Shown: positions 1-8,291 of the stretch, piece by piece
Layout: every line of letters begins with the position of its first letter
How positions within the stretch are numbered: position 1 is the stretch's first letter
Program-made: the position numbers and the translations under genes
The notes under the pieces: model-generated
The model's input: only the letters and a program-made list of their open reading frames with translations
Told to the model about the DNA's origin: nothing
The model's database searches: none
Assembly (NCBI RefSeq): GCF_001545155.1
Contig: NZ_CP014226.1
Coordinates: 1,299,523-1,363,522, forward strand
Source: Halomonas chromatireducens
GTDB lineage: Bacteria > Pseudomonadota > Gammaproteobacteria > Pseudomonadales > Halomonadaceae
DNA: 64,000 nucleotides
Direction of reading: 5' to 3'

Positions 1-1242
1 CCAGATCGCCACCCCGAGCAGCAGGATGCCGAAGAGTATCTTGACGCCGTTCATCCAGGCGCCGGTGCGCGGTAGTGCCGTGGCGCCGAAGGTACCGACC
101 AGCAGCAGTGGCACACCCATGCCCAGGCCCAGTGCGAGCAGGGCGCCGCCGCCCATCACTGCATCCCCGGTGGTGGAAATGAATACCAGGGCGCCGGCCA
201 GGGGGGCCGAGACGCAGGGAGAAACTACCAGCACCGAGAGTGAGCCGGCACCGGCCAGGCCGACAGGGCCACTCTTCTGGGCACGGTTCTGCAAGGCGTC
301 GATGCGCCCGGCCAGCCGAGGGGGAAGGCGCATGTCGAAGGTGCCGAACATTGCCAGGGCAAAGAGGGTGAAAAGGCCGGCAAAGACGATTAGTACCGGT
401 GCCGACTGCAGGTGTGCCTGGAGATTGAGGCCGGCACCGAACAGGCCCATCAGTACGCCGACCGCGGCGTAGGTCAGTGACATCCCGCCGACATAGCTGG
501 CCGAGAGGATGAAGGCGCGGGGCCGGGTCGGATTCTGGCCGACGATGATCGAGGAGAGAATCGGCACCATCGGCAGCACGCAGGGCGTGAACGTAAGCGC
601 CAGGCCTGCAACGAAGAACAGGCCGAGCGTCATCGGCAGGCTGGCGCTGCTGATCAGGGCATTGAAGCGACCGTCCTCGCTCTGCGGCGCCTGCAGCGTT
701 CCAGCTACGCTCGTTGAGCGATCCGCGTCGCCGGTGCCTTCTCCGCCGTCACGCCATCCCACGAAGGCGGCGGGCATGTTGCGTTCCGGTGCCTGCAGGT
801 CAACCTGCTCCGGGGGGTAGCAGAGTCCGGCGTCGGCACAGCCCTGGAAACGGACAGTGATGTCCAGCGGGCCGGCGGCGTGACCTTCGATGGGGGCTTC
901 GAACACGACCTTCTCGTAGAAGACGTAGACATCGCCGAGGAACTCATCGCTCTTGAATTCGCCCGCTGGTATTTCCGGCTCACCCAGCTCGGGGCCGTCG
1001 TTTCGGCTTTCGACCCCTAACTGATGACGGTAGAGGTAATAACCTTCGGCGTTCTCGAAGCCGATGTAGAGCGTCTCGCCGTCGTGCCAGGCGCTGGGCT
1101 GGAAGGCTTCCATCACCGGCAGGAAGTCCCCCTGGTTCCCCGATGAGGACGAGAACCACTGCGCCTGGGCCACAAGGGGCAGACATGCAAGCAGCAGAAG
1201 GGCCAGCCATCTAAGGGGGTAGCGGATAGGCAACGCAGTCAT
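1..1242 (-). CDS. dsbD: Thiol:disulfide interchange protein DsbD, C-terminus beyond window
   Basis: Inner-membrane reductant conduit that passes electrons from cytoplasmic thioredoxin to periplasmic thiol proteins. The frame is open from an ATG at 1242 to the window edge (414 codons). It starts with a Sec signal peptide (basic MTALPIRYPLRW, then a Leu-rich core). The N-terminal alpha domain carries the CADAGLC pair (C135, C141). The membrane beta domain carries the conserved cysteines in TFTPC (C221) and VSPC (C343), each in a hydrophobic helix with prolines, as expected for DsbD. The C-terminal thioredoxin-like gamma domain lies outside the window. The ATG is the first plausible start; a weak purine-rich GGAAAAGG precedes it. 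Identification is firm; only completeness is unknown. Confidence 0.93.
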   Translation of the reverse strand, partial: MTALPIRYPLRWLALLLLACLPLVAQAQWFSSSSGNQGDFLPVMEAFQPSAWHDGETLYIGFENAEGYYLYRHQLGVESRNDGPELGEPEIPAGEFKSDEFLGDVYVFYEKVVFEAPIEGHAAGPLDITVRFQGCADAGLCYPPEQVDLQAPERNMPAAFVGWRDGGEGTGDADRSTSVAGTLQAPQSEDGRFNALISSASLPMTLGLFFVAGLALTFTPCVLPMVPILSSIIVGQNPTRPRAFILSASYVGGMSLTYAAVGVLMGLFGAGLNLQAHLQSAPVLIVFAGLFTLFALAMFGTFDMRLPPRLAGRIDALQNRAQKSGPVGLAGAGSLSVLVVSPCVSAPLAGALVFISTTGDAVMGGGALLALGLGMGVPLLLVGTFGATALPRTGAWMNGVKILFGILLLGVAIW

Positions 1243-1565
1243 CCTTTTCCAGGCCTGGTCGGGCGCCTTTGAGACTCGCTTCGACGTTGGGAGTTCCCGC
1301 GTGGCGAGCCATGGGGCGAGATGAAAATTTCTCCTGCCAGAATAACTCACGTCGATAGCATATTAGAACCGAAGCACCGCCGCCCGGCTGCGTTTGTTTG
1401 TCGCACTACCCCCGCCTGGTTGTCGCTTTGGGTAGAGTCAGGTCTGGATTCGTCCACGACGTTGCGCCATGGGTGAAAAGAGCTGGGGGGTAGGGCATAG
1501 CAGGGCACAAGCGTCGCGGACCGCCCAAAGGCGGCCCGCAAGGTGATCCGTGTCAGGGGGTGTGA
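1243..1565. other. Intergenic region between dsbD and ppa
   Basis: No credible gene on either strand. It should hold the dsbD promoter (minus strand) and the end of the ppa transcript. The only clear structure is the hairpin at 1516-1539, listed separately. Short open frames here lack ribosome binding sites and recognisable protein features. Confidence 0.6.
1516..1539 (-). terminator. Possible ppa terminator hairpin
   Basis: GC-rich inverted repeat with 10-bp arms (one G-U pair in the minus-strand RNA) and a 4-nt loop, about 26 nt past the ppa stop codon. There is no U-run after it, so it may be only an RNA-stabilising or partial terminator structure. Confidence 0.4.
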
Positions 1566-2096
1566 TCAGGCTTTTTCGTAGGCCGCCACGGCTTTCTCGA
1601 TGGCCTTGCGGGCGGCATCGGCCCCTTCCCAGGATTCCACTTTCACCCATTTGCCCTTCTCGAGATCCTTGTAGTTCTCGAAGAAGTGAGCGATCTGCTG
1701 GCGCAGCAGCTCGGGCAGGTCGGTGACCTCATGCACGTCGTCATACAGTGTGCTCAGCTTGGCGTGGGGGACGCAGACGAGCTTGGCATCCTCTCCGGCT
1801 TCATCGGTCATGTTCAGGATGCCCACCGGCCGGGCGCGGATGATGCTGCCCGCCTGCACTGGAACGGGAGTCACCACCAGGGCGTCGAGGGGGTCGCCAT
1901 CGTCGGCCAGGGTGTGGGGAATGAAACCGTAGTTGGCCGGGTAGAACATTGGAGTGGCCATGAAGCGATCCACCAGCAGTGTACCCATCTCCTTGTCGAT
2001 CTCGTACTTGACCGGTGCATGATGGGCAGGAATCTCGATCGCCACATAGACGTCATTGGGGAGGTCTTTGCCGGCAGGGATGTTGTCGAAGTTCAT
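1566..2096 (-). CDS. ppa: Inorganic pyrophosphatase (family I)
   Basis: Soluble cytoplasmic enzyme hydrolysing pyrophosphate to phosphate. The 176-aa product has the usual length of bacterial family I PPases and starts [15 protein letters not shown]. It contains the acidic signature [10 protein letters not shown], which supplies the Mg2+-binding aspartates, and the substrate-binding segment [11 protein letters not shown]. The ATG at 2096 was chosen over an upstream in-frame ATG because AAGGA lies just before it and it matches family N-termini. It is transcribed away from the PP2C/kinase gene. A pyrophosphate-linked phosphofructokinase (pfp) lies 2 kb away, so this cell both hydrolyses and uses PPi. 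Confidence 0.96.
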   Translation of the reverse strand: MNFDNIPAGKDLPNDVYVAIEIPAHHAPVKYEIDKEMGTLLVDRFMATPMFYPANYGFIPHTLADDGDPLDALVVTPVPVQAGSIIRARPVGILNMTDEAGEDAKLVCVPHAKLSTLYDDVHEVTDLPELLRQQIAHFFENYKDLEKGKWVKVESWEGADAARKAIEKAVAAYEKA

Positions 2097-2350
2097 CGTC
2101 GCTTCCTTGGTTTGGCGAAAATGCTTTGGCGCAAATGCGAGTGGCCCGAAATGCGGCGAATTATACGGAGCCAAGCTGTGGATTACCAATGCGACATAGG
2201 TGATGGATCGGCTTTATAGCTGGCTCGGGCTTTGGTGGGCAGGCCTGGCTCCTGACAAGCGTGTATGATGGCATGCGCAAGTAGCAGGCCGGCCGATCGA
2301 CGGCAGCACTCGGCAATATAGCGCAAGCGGCAAATCGTGAGGAGCGTGCC

Positions 2351-4078
2351 TTGGTACCTACCCAGCTGTCACTGAATGTCGGTCAGGCTTTCGTGGCCCC
2401 GGATCGGCGTCGCCACCGCAGTTCCATGTCAGTACGTATACCCGATGAGGCGGGGCAGCTCACGGCGAAGGGCGCCTGCGCCCTGATCAGCGATACCAGC
2501 TCGCGCAATGCCATCGCCAAGCAGGCGGGTGACCTCAGCGTGCGAGGCTTTCTTGCCGACTATTTTTCAACTCCCGATCATTGGGACGTCAAGACATCGG
2601 CGACACGAGTGCTGCGCGCATTGAATGGCTGGTGCTACAGCCAGAGCACCTTCGTCGAAGATGGTAGCTACGTCGCTTCGCTTTCCGCCATGGTGTTTCG
2701 AGCTCGCGAGGCTCATCTCTTTCATATGGGAGATACCCTGGTCTTTCGCCTGCGTGGGGCGGAATTCGAGCAGCTTTCGCGGGACCACATTACCGACCTG
2801 GGCGGGTATCGCTACCCCTCCAGGGCGCTGGGCCTGGATGGCAGCATCGATATCGATTACCTGCAGCTTCCCCTCAAGCAGGGCGATATCTTCCTGTTCA
2901 CGACCCAGGCGGTGCGGGGTACGCTGATGCCCTCGGATTATGTCCAACTGATTCGCGAGGATGCCAGCGATCTGGATGCCGCCTGCGAACGACTCGCCAG
3001 CGCGGCGCGTGACCGTGCCCAGTCCCGGGGCTATGGTGCCGATCAGTTCTGCTTTCAACTGGTGCGCATCGACCAGTTACCGGAAGAGGGCCGTGACCAC
3101 CCTGGGCGCATCTACGGTGACCTGCCGATCCCCCCGGAATTGTCGCCCGGCGAACGCATTGATGGCCTGGAGATCCAGGAAGTGTTGTCGCGCACCGCAC
3201 AATCCCGGGTCTATCGAGTGCGTGACACACGCACCGAGCGCGAGATGGTGATGAAGGCCCCGAGTCCTGAACTCTCGAACCGCAATGCCTACCTGGAACA
3301 CTTCCTGCTGCAGCAATGGGTGGTGGAGAGGGTCAAGTCGCCCTTCGTGGCTCGTGTCATGGAGCCCTCCCGTCCGCGACGCTACCTCTACTACCTCATG
3401 GTCTACGTAGATGGGGTGACACTGTCTGACTGGGCCAGGCGCCATCCCCAGGCCAGCCTGGCGCAGCGCCTGGACATTGCGATTCAGCTGGGCAAGGCGG
3501 TGCAGGCACTCCACCATCGAGACCTGCTGCATCAGCGCATTCACCCCGACAATGTCCTGATCGATACCCACGGCCAGGTCGTGCTGACCGATTTCAGTGC
3601 CTGTCACATGCGTGACCTGGAGGGGCATCGCCGCTCCCGCGAACTGGCGCGTCAGCTCGGGCTCAGCGAACACAGCGCACCTGAGTATGCGCTGGATGAC
3701 AGTGTCGGCCGGCGCAGCGATCAATACTCCCTGGCTTCCACCGTCTACTGGCTGTTGACCGACAAGCTGCCCTACGAGCTGGCCCCGAATCAGCTGCGCG
3801 GCCATACCGACCTGGAGCAACTGAGCTACCGCAGTGCCCGGCTGTTCAATCCGGAGATCACGCTTGAACTGGACGACACCTTGCGGCGGGCACTGGATCC
3901 GCAGCGTCCGCTGCGCTTCCGGCGCATGTCGGAGTTTCTCTATGCGTTGCGTCACCATGACGGGAAGGGCCGGACTGCAGTGAAATCCTCTCGCCTGCTG
4001 CGCGAGCCAGCCAATTTCTGGCAGGGTATCGCCGGGATCCTGCTGCTGTTACTGGTATTGTCCTGGCTGCTGAGGTGA
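2351..4078 (+). CDS. Membrane-anchored PP2C-phosphatase/protein-kinase fusion with degenerate active sites
   Basis: 575 aa. An N-terminal PP2C-like domain (about 25-240, with MGDTLVFRL and LSRDHI) is fused to a Hanks-type kinase-like domain (about 265-530), with one C-terminal transmembrane helix (about 553-574), so both domains face the cytoplasm. The TTG start at 2351 is supported by GAGGAG six nt upstream. Several catalytic positions are missing. The kinase HRD loop reads HQRIHPDN (about 394-401), with Arg for the catalytic Asp and His for the following Lys. DFG is DFS (D414). The Gly-rich loop is TAQSRVYR, although VAIK-type K302 and APEY remain. In the PP2C part the late metal-binding TDGV motif reads TQAV (Q186). 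Related fusions in pseudomonads are described as bifunctional; this copy may be a signalling scaffold. Its partners are unknown. Confidence 0.8.
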   Translation: MVPTQLSLNVGQAFVAPDRRRHRSSMSVRIPDEAGQLTAKGACALISDTSSRNAIAKQAGDLSVRGFLADYFSTPDHWDVKTSATRVLRALNGWCYSQSTFVEDGSYVASLSAMVFRAREAHLFHMGDTLVFRLRGAEFEQLSRDHITDLGGYRYPSRALGLDGSIDIDYLQLPLKQGDIFLFTTQAVRGTLMPSDYVQLIREDASDLDAACERLASAARDRAQSRGYGADQFCFQLVRIDQLPEEGRDHPGRIYGDLPIPPELSPGERIDGLEIQEVLSRTAQSRVYRVRDTRTEREMVMKAPSPELSNRNAYLEHFLLQQWVVERVKSPFVARVMEPSRPRRYLYYLMVYVDGVTLSDWARRHPQASLAQRLDIAIQLGKAVQALHHRDLLHQRIHPDNVLIDTHGQVVLTDFSACHMRDLEGHRRSRELARQLGLSEHSAPEYALDDSVGRRSDQYSLASTVYWLLTDKLPYELAPNQLRGHTDLEQLSYRSARLFNPEITLELDDTLRRALDPQRPLRFRRMSEFLYALRHHDGKGRTAVKSSRLLREPANFWQGIAGILLLLLVLSWLLR

Positions 4079-4093
4079 TGTCATGACAAGCCA

Positions 4094-4119
4094 CGGGCTG
4101 GCCATGCCTGGCCAGCCCG
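4094..4119. terminator. Bidirectional terminator between PP2C/kinase gene and pfp
   Basis: Perfect 11-bp inverted repeat (arms CGGGCTGGCCA and TGGCCAGCCCG, loop TGCC) in the 90-bp gap between two convergent genes. There is no long T-run on either side. Position and symmetry suggest it serves both strands. Confidence 0.6.
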
Positions 4120-4168
4120 TTCGGGCCCCACTACACCCTGATGTCGGCTGAGGCGCCTGTAACGCTCT

Positions 4169-5428
4169 TCAGAGCTTGAACTCCGCCAGTTTGCGCTCGA
4201 CCTTGGCGAGCTTGAGGCGGGCGACCTTTGGCAGGCCGTTCTCGTAGGGGGGATAGTCCTCACCCTGAATCAGTGGCAACAGGTACTGGCGGCACGCCGC
4301 GGTGATGCCGAAACCATCTTCGCGGATGTACTCGGCGGGCATGAACTTCTCGCGGTTGGCCACATCGGCCAAAGGTGCGGCTTCGATGCGCCACTCATAG
4401 GGCGTTTCGCTGACTCGCTTGATGGCCGGCATCATCGAGTTTTTGCCTTCGATGGCCAGCTCCACCGCCTTCTGCCCAACCGCATAGGCCTGCTCGACAT
4501 CGGTCCTCGAGGCCAGGTGGCGTGCGGCTCGCTGCAGGTAGTCGGCAACGGCCCAGTGGTACTTGTAGCCCAGATCCTGCTTGACCATGCCTGCAAGAGT
4601 AGGTGCCACCCCGCCCAGCTGGCGATGACCGAAGGCGTCGGTATTGCCCGAATCCGCCAGGAAGGTGCCATCCTCGTAGCGTGCGCCCTCGGATACCACG
4701 ATCACGCAGTAGCCGTACTTCTGCACCGCCTCTTCCACCCGGGCCATGACCCGGGCGCGATCGAAGGCCACCTCGGGAAAGATCACCAGATGGGGCGGCT
4801 CGCCTTCCCCGTTCCCGGCAAGTGCCCCGGCAGCTGCGATCCAGCCGGCGTGCCGTCCCATGACCTCGAGGACGAAGACCTTGGTGGAGGTGGCGCACAT
4901 GGAGGCGATATCCAGCGAGGCCTCGAGCGTGGAGGTGGCGATGTACTTGGCCACACTGCCGAAACCCGGCGAGTTGTCGGTGATCGGCAGATCGTTGTCG
5001 ACGGTCTTGGGCACATGAATCGCGGTCAAGGGGTAGCCGAGCTTTTCGGAGAGCTGGGATACCTTGAGGCAGGTGTCCGCACTGTCGCCGCCGCCGTTAT
5101 AGAAGAAGTAGCGGATGTCGTGGGCGCGGAAGACCTCGATCAGGCGTTCGTACTGGGTACGATGCGTCTCGATATCCTTGAGCTTGTAGCGACAGGAACC
5201 GAAGGCGCCGCCGGGCGTATGACGCAGAGCAGAGATGGTTTCGTCGCTCTCCTGGCTGACGTCGATCAGGTCCTCGGTGAGGGCGCCGATGATGCCGTTG
5301 TGTCCGGCATAGACCTTGCCGATGCGGTCGGAGTGACGCTTGCAGGCTTCGATCACTCCACAGGCGCTGGCGTTGATCACGGCGGTGACACCGCCCGACT
5401 GGGCATAGAAGGCGTTATGCTGGGCCAT
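4169..5428 (-). CDS. pfp: 6-phosphofructokinase, pyrophosphate-dependent type
   Basis: Cytoplasmic glycolytic enzyme, 419 aa, phosphorylating fructose-6-phosphate (reversibly when PPi is the donor). The donor site reads NGGGDSADT. The active-site loop reads HVPKTVDNDLP, where Lys after the Pro is the usual mark of PPi-dependent enzymes (ATP enzymes have PGTIDND). MGRHAGW and SEGARY are further family motifs. The ATG at 5428 was chosen over an upstream ATG because the family begins MAQ.NAFYAQSGG and AGGAG lies 11 nt upstream. Use of PPi is inferred from the motif. Halomonas and several methylotrophs are known to have PPi-PFK. Divergent from mpl. Confidence 0.92.
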   Translation of the reverse strand: MAQHNAFYAQSGGVTAVINASACGVIEACKRHSDRIGKVYAGHNGIIGALTEDLIDVSQESDETISALRHTPGGAFGSCRYKLKDIETHRTQYERLIEVFRAHDIRYFFYNGGGDSADTCLKVSQLSEKLGYPLTAIHVPKTVDNDLPITDNSPGFGSVAKYIATSTLEASLDIASMCATSTKVFVLEVMGRHAGWIAAAGALAGNGEGEPPHLVIFPEVAFDRARVMARVEEAVQKYGYCVIVVSEGARYEDGTFLADSGNTDAFGHRQLGGVAPTLAGMVKQDLGYKYHWAVADYLQRAARHLASRTDVEQAYAVGQKAVELAIEGKNSMMPAIKRVSETPYEWRIEAAPLADVANREKFMPAEYIREDGFGITAACRQYLLPLIQGEDYPPYENGLPKVARLKLAKVERKLAEFKL

Positions 5429-5618
5429 GGGGCTTGCGTGCTCCTGATCTCGTGCGGGGGAATGGTCCGTTTCATGCTTCACGAAAAGGCGCATTATTCT
5501 AGTCGAAAGTCGGCGAGGCTGCACGCCGCTGGAGGCGTGTCGTCGGGCCGTGATAGTCTGCCGACTCTTCTGTGTAGGGCCTTGGCGCCCGTTTTCCTGT
5601 CGATAAGGTCGGATTCTG

Positions 5619-6998
5619 ATGCACCTTCACATTCTCGGCATCTGTGGCACATTCATGGGCAGTCTGGCGCTGTTGGCTCGCGAACTGGGGTTCCAGGTCA
5701 GCGGTTCGGATACCGATGTCTATCCACCCATGAGCACCCAGCTGGAGGAGGCCGGCATCGCGCTGCGTGAGGGGTATGATGCGGCCAATCTCGTCCCACG
5801 GCCGGACCTGGTGATCGTCGGCAATGCGCTCTCTCGCGGCAACCTCGAGGTAGAGGCGGTGTTGAACCAGGGGCTGCCCTACGTGTCCGGCCCCCAGTGG
5901 CTGGCTGAGCATGTGCTGCCGGGGCGGCGGGTCATCGCCGTGGCCGGCACCCATGGCAAAACCACCACGGCGAGCCTGCTGGCCTGGCTGCTGGAATCTG
6001 CCGGCCTTGAACCGGGCTTCCTGATCGGCGGGGTGCCACGCAACTTCGGCATCTCGGCACGCCTCGGGGCGGCGGACGCCCCCTTTGTGGTCGAGGCCGA
6101 CGAGTACGATACGGCCTTCTTCGACAAGCGCTCCAAGTTTGTGCATTACCGCCCGGAGATCGCCATTCTCGGCAATCTGGAATTCGACCATGCGGATATC
6201 TTTGCCGACCTCGCCGCCATCGAACGACAGTTCCATCACCTGGTGAGAACCGTCCCCGGTCGCGGCAGGCTGCTGGTGGCCGATGATGAGCCGGCCCTCG
6301 ACCGTGTTCTTGCGCAGGGATGCTGGACGCCCGTCGAACGATTGGGTGCCGCGCCCTCGAGCCCCTGGCGGTTCGCGCTGGAGCGCGACGATGCGAGTCG
6401 CTTTCGGGTGATTCACCAGCAGGCGGAAATCGATGAGGATGCGGTGGTCGACTGGCCGTTGACGGGTACCCATAACGCACGCAATGCCCTGGCGGCCCTT
6501 GCGGCGGGCCATGTGTGCGGCGTCGACCTGGCCCGGGGCTGTGCGGCGCTGGCACGCTTCGAGACGCCGCGGCGGCGCCAGGAGGTGCGTGGCGAGGTGG
6601 CCGGCATCCAGGTCATCGATGATTTCGCCCACCACCCCACGGCGATCGCGACAACCCTCGAAGGGCTGCGCGCCGCCACGACACGGGGACGGCTGCTGGC
6701 GGTGATCGAGCCGCGCTCCAATACCATGCGCCTGGGCACCTTGAGCGACCGGTTGGCGGCGAGCGTCGCCGCTGCCGACCAGAGCTTCTGGTATCAGCCT
6801 GCCGGCCTCGACTGGTCGCTGGAACCGATATTGGCGGCCATACCCGAGCCGGCCCGGCTGGTCTCGGATATCGATGCGCTGGTCGCGGCACTGGTGGCCG
6901 AGGCCAGGCCGCTGGACCGTATCGTGGTGATGTCCAACGGCGGATTTGGCGGCATTCATGAAAAGCTGCTGGCGGCCCTGGAGGTGGCACATGGCTGA
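5619..6998 (+). CDS. mpl: UDP-MurNAc:L-Ala-gamma-D-Glu-meso-DAP ligase
   Basis: Cytoplasmic murein-recycling ligase that joins the tripeptide released from old peptidoglycan to UDP-MurNAc. 459 aa, normal for Mpl. It has an N-terminal Rossmann segment (HILGICGTFMGSLA), where Mpl carries GTFM in place of the MurC GIGM motif, the ATP-binding GTHGKTTT (about 110-117), the central-domain motif EADEYDTAFFDKRSKF, and the C-terminal DDFAHHPTA. First gene of a tight unit: its stop overlaps the ubiX start by 8 nt. Confidence 0.95.
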   Translation: MHLHILGICGTFMGSLALLARELGFQVSGSDTDVYPPMSTQLEEAGIALREGYDAANLVPRPDLVIVGNALSRGNLEVEAVLNQGLPYVSGPQWLAEHVLPGRRVIAVAGTHGKTTTASLLAWLLESAGLEPGFLIGGVPRNFGISARLGAADAPFVVEADEYDTAFFDKRSKFVHYRPEIAILGNLEFDHADIFADLAAIERQFHHLVRTVPGRGRLLVADDEPALDRVLAQGCWTPVERLGAAPSSPWRFALERDDASRFRVIHQQAEIDEDAVVDWPLTGTHNARNALAALAAGHVCGVDLARGCAALARFETPRRRQEVRGEVAGIQVIDDFAHHPTAIATTLEGLRAATTRGRLLAVIEPRSNTMRLGTLSDRLAASVAAADQSFWYQPAGLDWSLEPILAAIPEPARLVSDIDALVAALVAEARPLDRIVVMSNGGFGGIHEKLLAALEVAHG

Positions 6999-7653
6999 AG
7001 CAAAGTCGGATAAGGGCTTCAAGGCGGCGGTCACCGTTGCCATTACCGGCGCTTCGGGGGCTCAGTACGGGCTGCGCCTGATCGAGGCGCTGGTGGCGGC
7101 TGAACATGAAGTGTGGGTGATGGTGTCCAAGGCGGCGCATCTGGTGATCGCCACCGAGACCGACCGGGAGCTGCCGGCGAGGCCCGAACGCCTGGCTCAG
7201 GCGCTGACCGAGCGCAGCGCCGCGGCGCCGGGCCAGATTCGCTGCTTCGGACGCGAGGACTGGATGGCCCCGGTGGCCTCCGGCTCCGGGGCGTCGTCTG
7301 CCATGGTGATCTGCCCCTGCTCCACCGGAACGCTGTCGGCCGTGGCCACCGGCGCGAGCAACAATCTGATCGAGCGGGCCGCCGACGTGGCGCTCAAGGA
7401 GCGTCGTAATCTGATCCTGGTACCCCGCGAAACCCCGCTGTCGGCGATCCATCTCGAGCACATGCTGGCGCTGTCGCGGCTTGGTGCTGTGATCCTGCCC
7501 GCCGCGCCGGGGTTCTACCATCGGCCACAGGGCATCGACGACCTGATCGATTTCATTGTTGCCCGAATCCTCAATCAGCTCCGCATCGACCACCGGCTGA
7601 TGCCCCGCTGGGGGGAGCCGCAAGGTGAAGAGAGCGATGGAGAGAATGCTTGA
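6991..7653 (+). CDS. ubiX: Flavin prenyltransferase UbiX
   Basis: Makes the prenylated FMN cofactor needed by the UbiD decarboxylase of ubiquinone synthesis. 220 aa. The FMN-binding start VAITGASGAQYGLRL, the central ICPCSTGTLSAVATG and the ERRNLILVPRETPLS segment with catalytic Glu/Arg are all present. The ATG at 6991 overlaps the mpl stop by 8 nt, implying translational coupling. The mpl-ubiX pairing is common in gammaproteobacteria. The C-terminus is slightly extended and hydrophilic (QGEESDGENA). Confidence 0.95.
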   Translation: MAEAKSDKGFKAAVTVAITGASGAQYGLRLIEALVAAEHEVWVMVSKAAHLVIATETDRELPARPERLAQALTERSAAAPGQIRCFGREDWMAPVASGSGASSAMVICPCSTGTLSAVATGASNNLIERAADVALKERRNLILVPRETPLSAIHLEHMLALSRLGAVILPAAPGFYHRPQGIDDLIDFIVARILNQLRIDHRLMPRWGEPQGEESDGENA

Positions 7654-8273
7654 TCAAATTGTCGATCCTGTCGGTCTTCATCCCGACCTTCCTTTTCGTT
7701 TCGCTGACGCCCGGCATGTGCATGACGCTTTCCATGGTGCTGGGGATGACCCAGGGGGTGAAGCGCACGCTGTGGATGATGGCCGGCGAGCTGGTGGGTG
7801 TGGGTCTGGTGGCCGCCGCCGCTGGTGCCGGTGTCGCCGCGCTGATGCTGCGCCAGCCGGAGCTCTTCGCCCTGTTCAAGTGGGTGGGGGGCGTCTATCT
7901 GGGCTATCTGGGCGTGATGATGTGGCGCTCTCGGGGGCGCATGGCAATCCCCCTCGAAAACGTCGACCTGCCCCCGGCCTCACGCGGCCAGTTGGCGCTG
8001 CAGGGCTTCATCACGGCGGTAGCCAATCCCAAGGGCTGGGCCTTCTTCGTGGCACTTCTGCCGCCCTTCCTGGATGCGTCGCGCAGCCTGGCAGGCCAGT
8101 TGGCCGTTCTGATCACGCTCATACTGGTGATCGAATTCATCTGTCTATTACTGTATGCCGCCGGAGGGCGAGGTTTGCGTCGTGCGCTTGGCGAGAGCGG
8201 CAATGTGAGGCTCCTCAATCGTATCGCCGGGACGCTGATGGTCGGCGTCGGCCTTTGGTTGGCGCTGGGCTGA
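7650..8273 (+). CDS. LysE/RhtB-family amino-acid exporter
   Basis: 207-aa inner-membrane protein with about six hydrophobic segments. The N-terminus carries the family motif SLTPGMCMTLSMVLGMTQG and the middle has AVANPKGWAFFVALLPPFLD, both typical of the LysE/RhtB/LeuE group that exports amino acids or related metabolites by proton antiport. The TTG start at 7650 overlaps the ubiX stop (TTGA), so translation is probably coupled. An internal ATG would delete conserved sequence. The substrate cannot be told from sequence. Confidence 0.85.
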   Translation: MIKLSILSVFIPTFLFVSLTPGMCMTLSMVLGMTQGVKRTLWMMAGELVGVGLVAAAAGAGVAALMLRQPELFALFKWVGGVYLGYLGVMMWRSRGRMAIPLENVDLPPASRGQLALQGFITAVANPKGWAFFVALLPPFLDASRSLAGQLAVLITLILVIEFICLLLYAAGGRGLRRALGESGNVRLLNRIAGTLMVGVGLWLALG

Positions 8274-8291
8274 GGTGTAACCGGGCAGCGT

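Noticed and set aside
1347-1541. Short open frames in the dsbD-ppa gap
   Set aside because: No ribosome sites, no domain-like sequence, and they overlap the probable ppa terminator.
5499-7043. 514-codon open frame antisense to mpl
   Set aside because: Shadow of mpl; amino-acid composition is the usual His/Arg/Gly/Ala-rich antisense pattern, with no motif.
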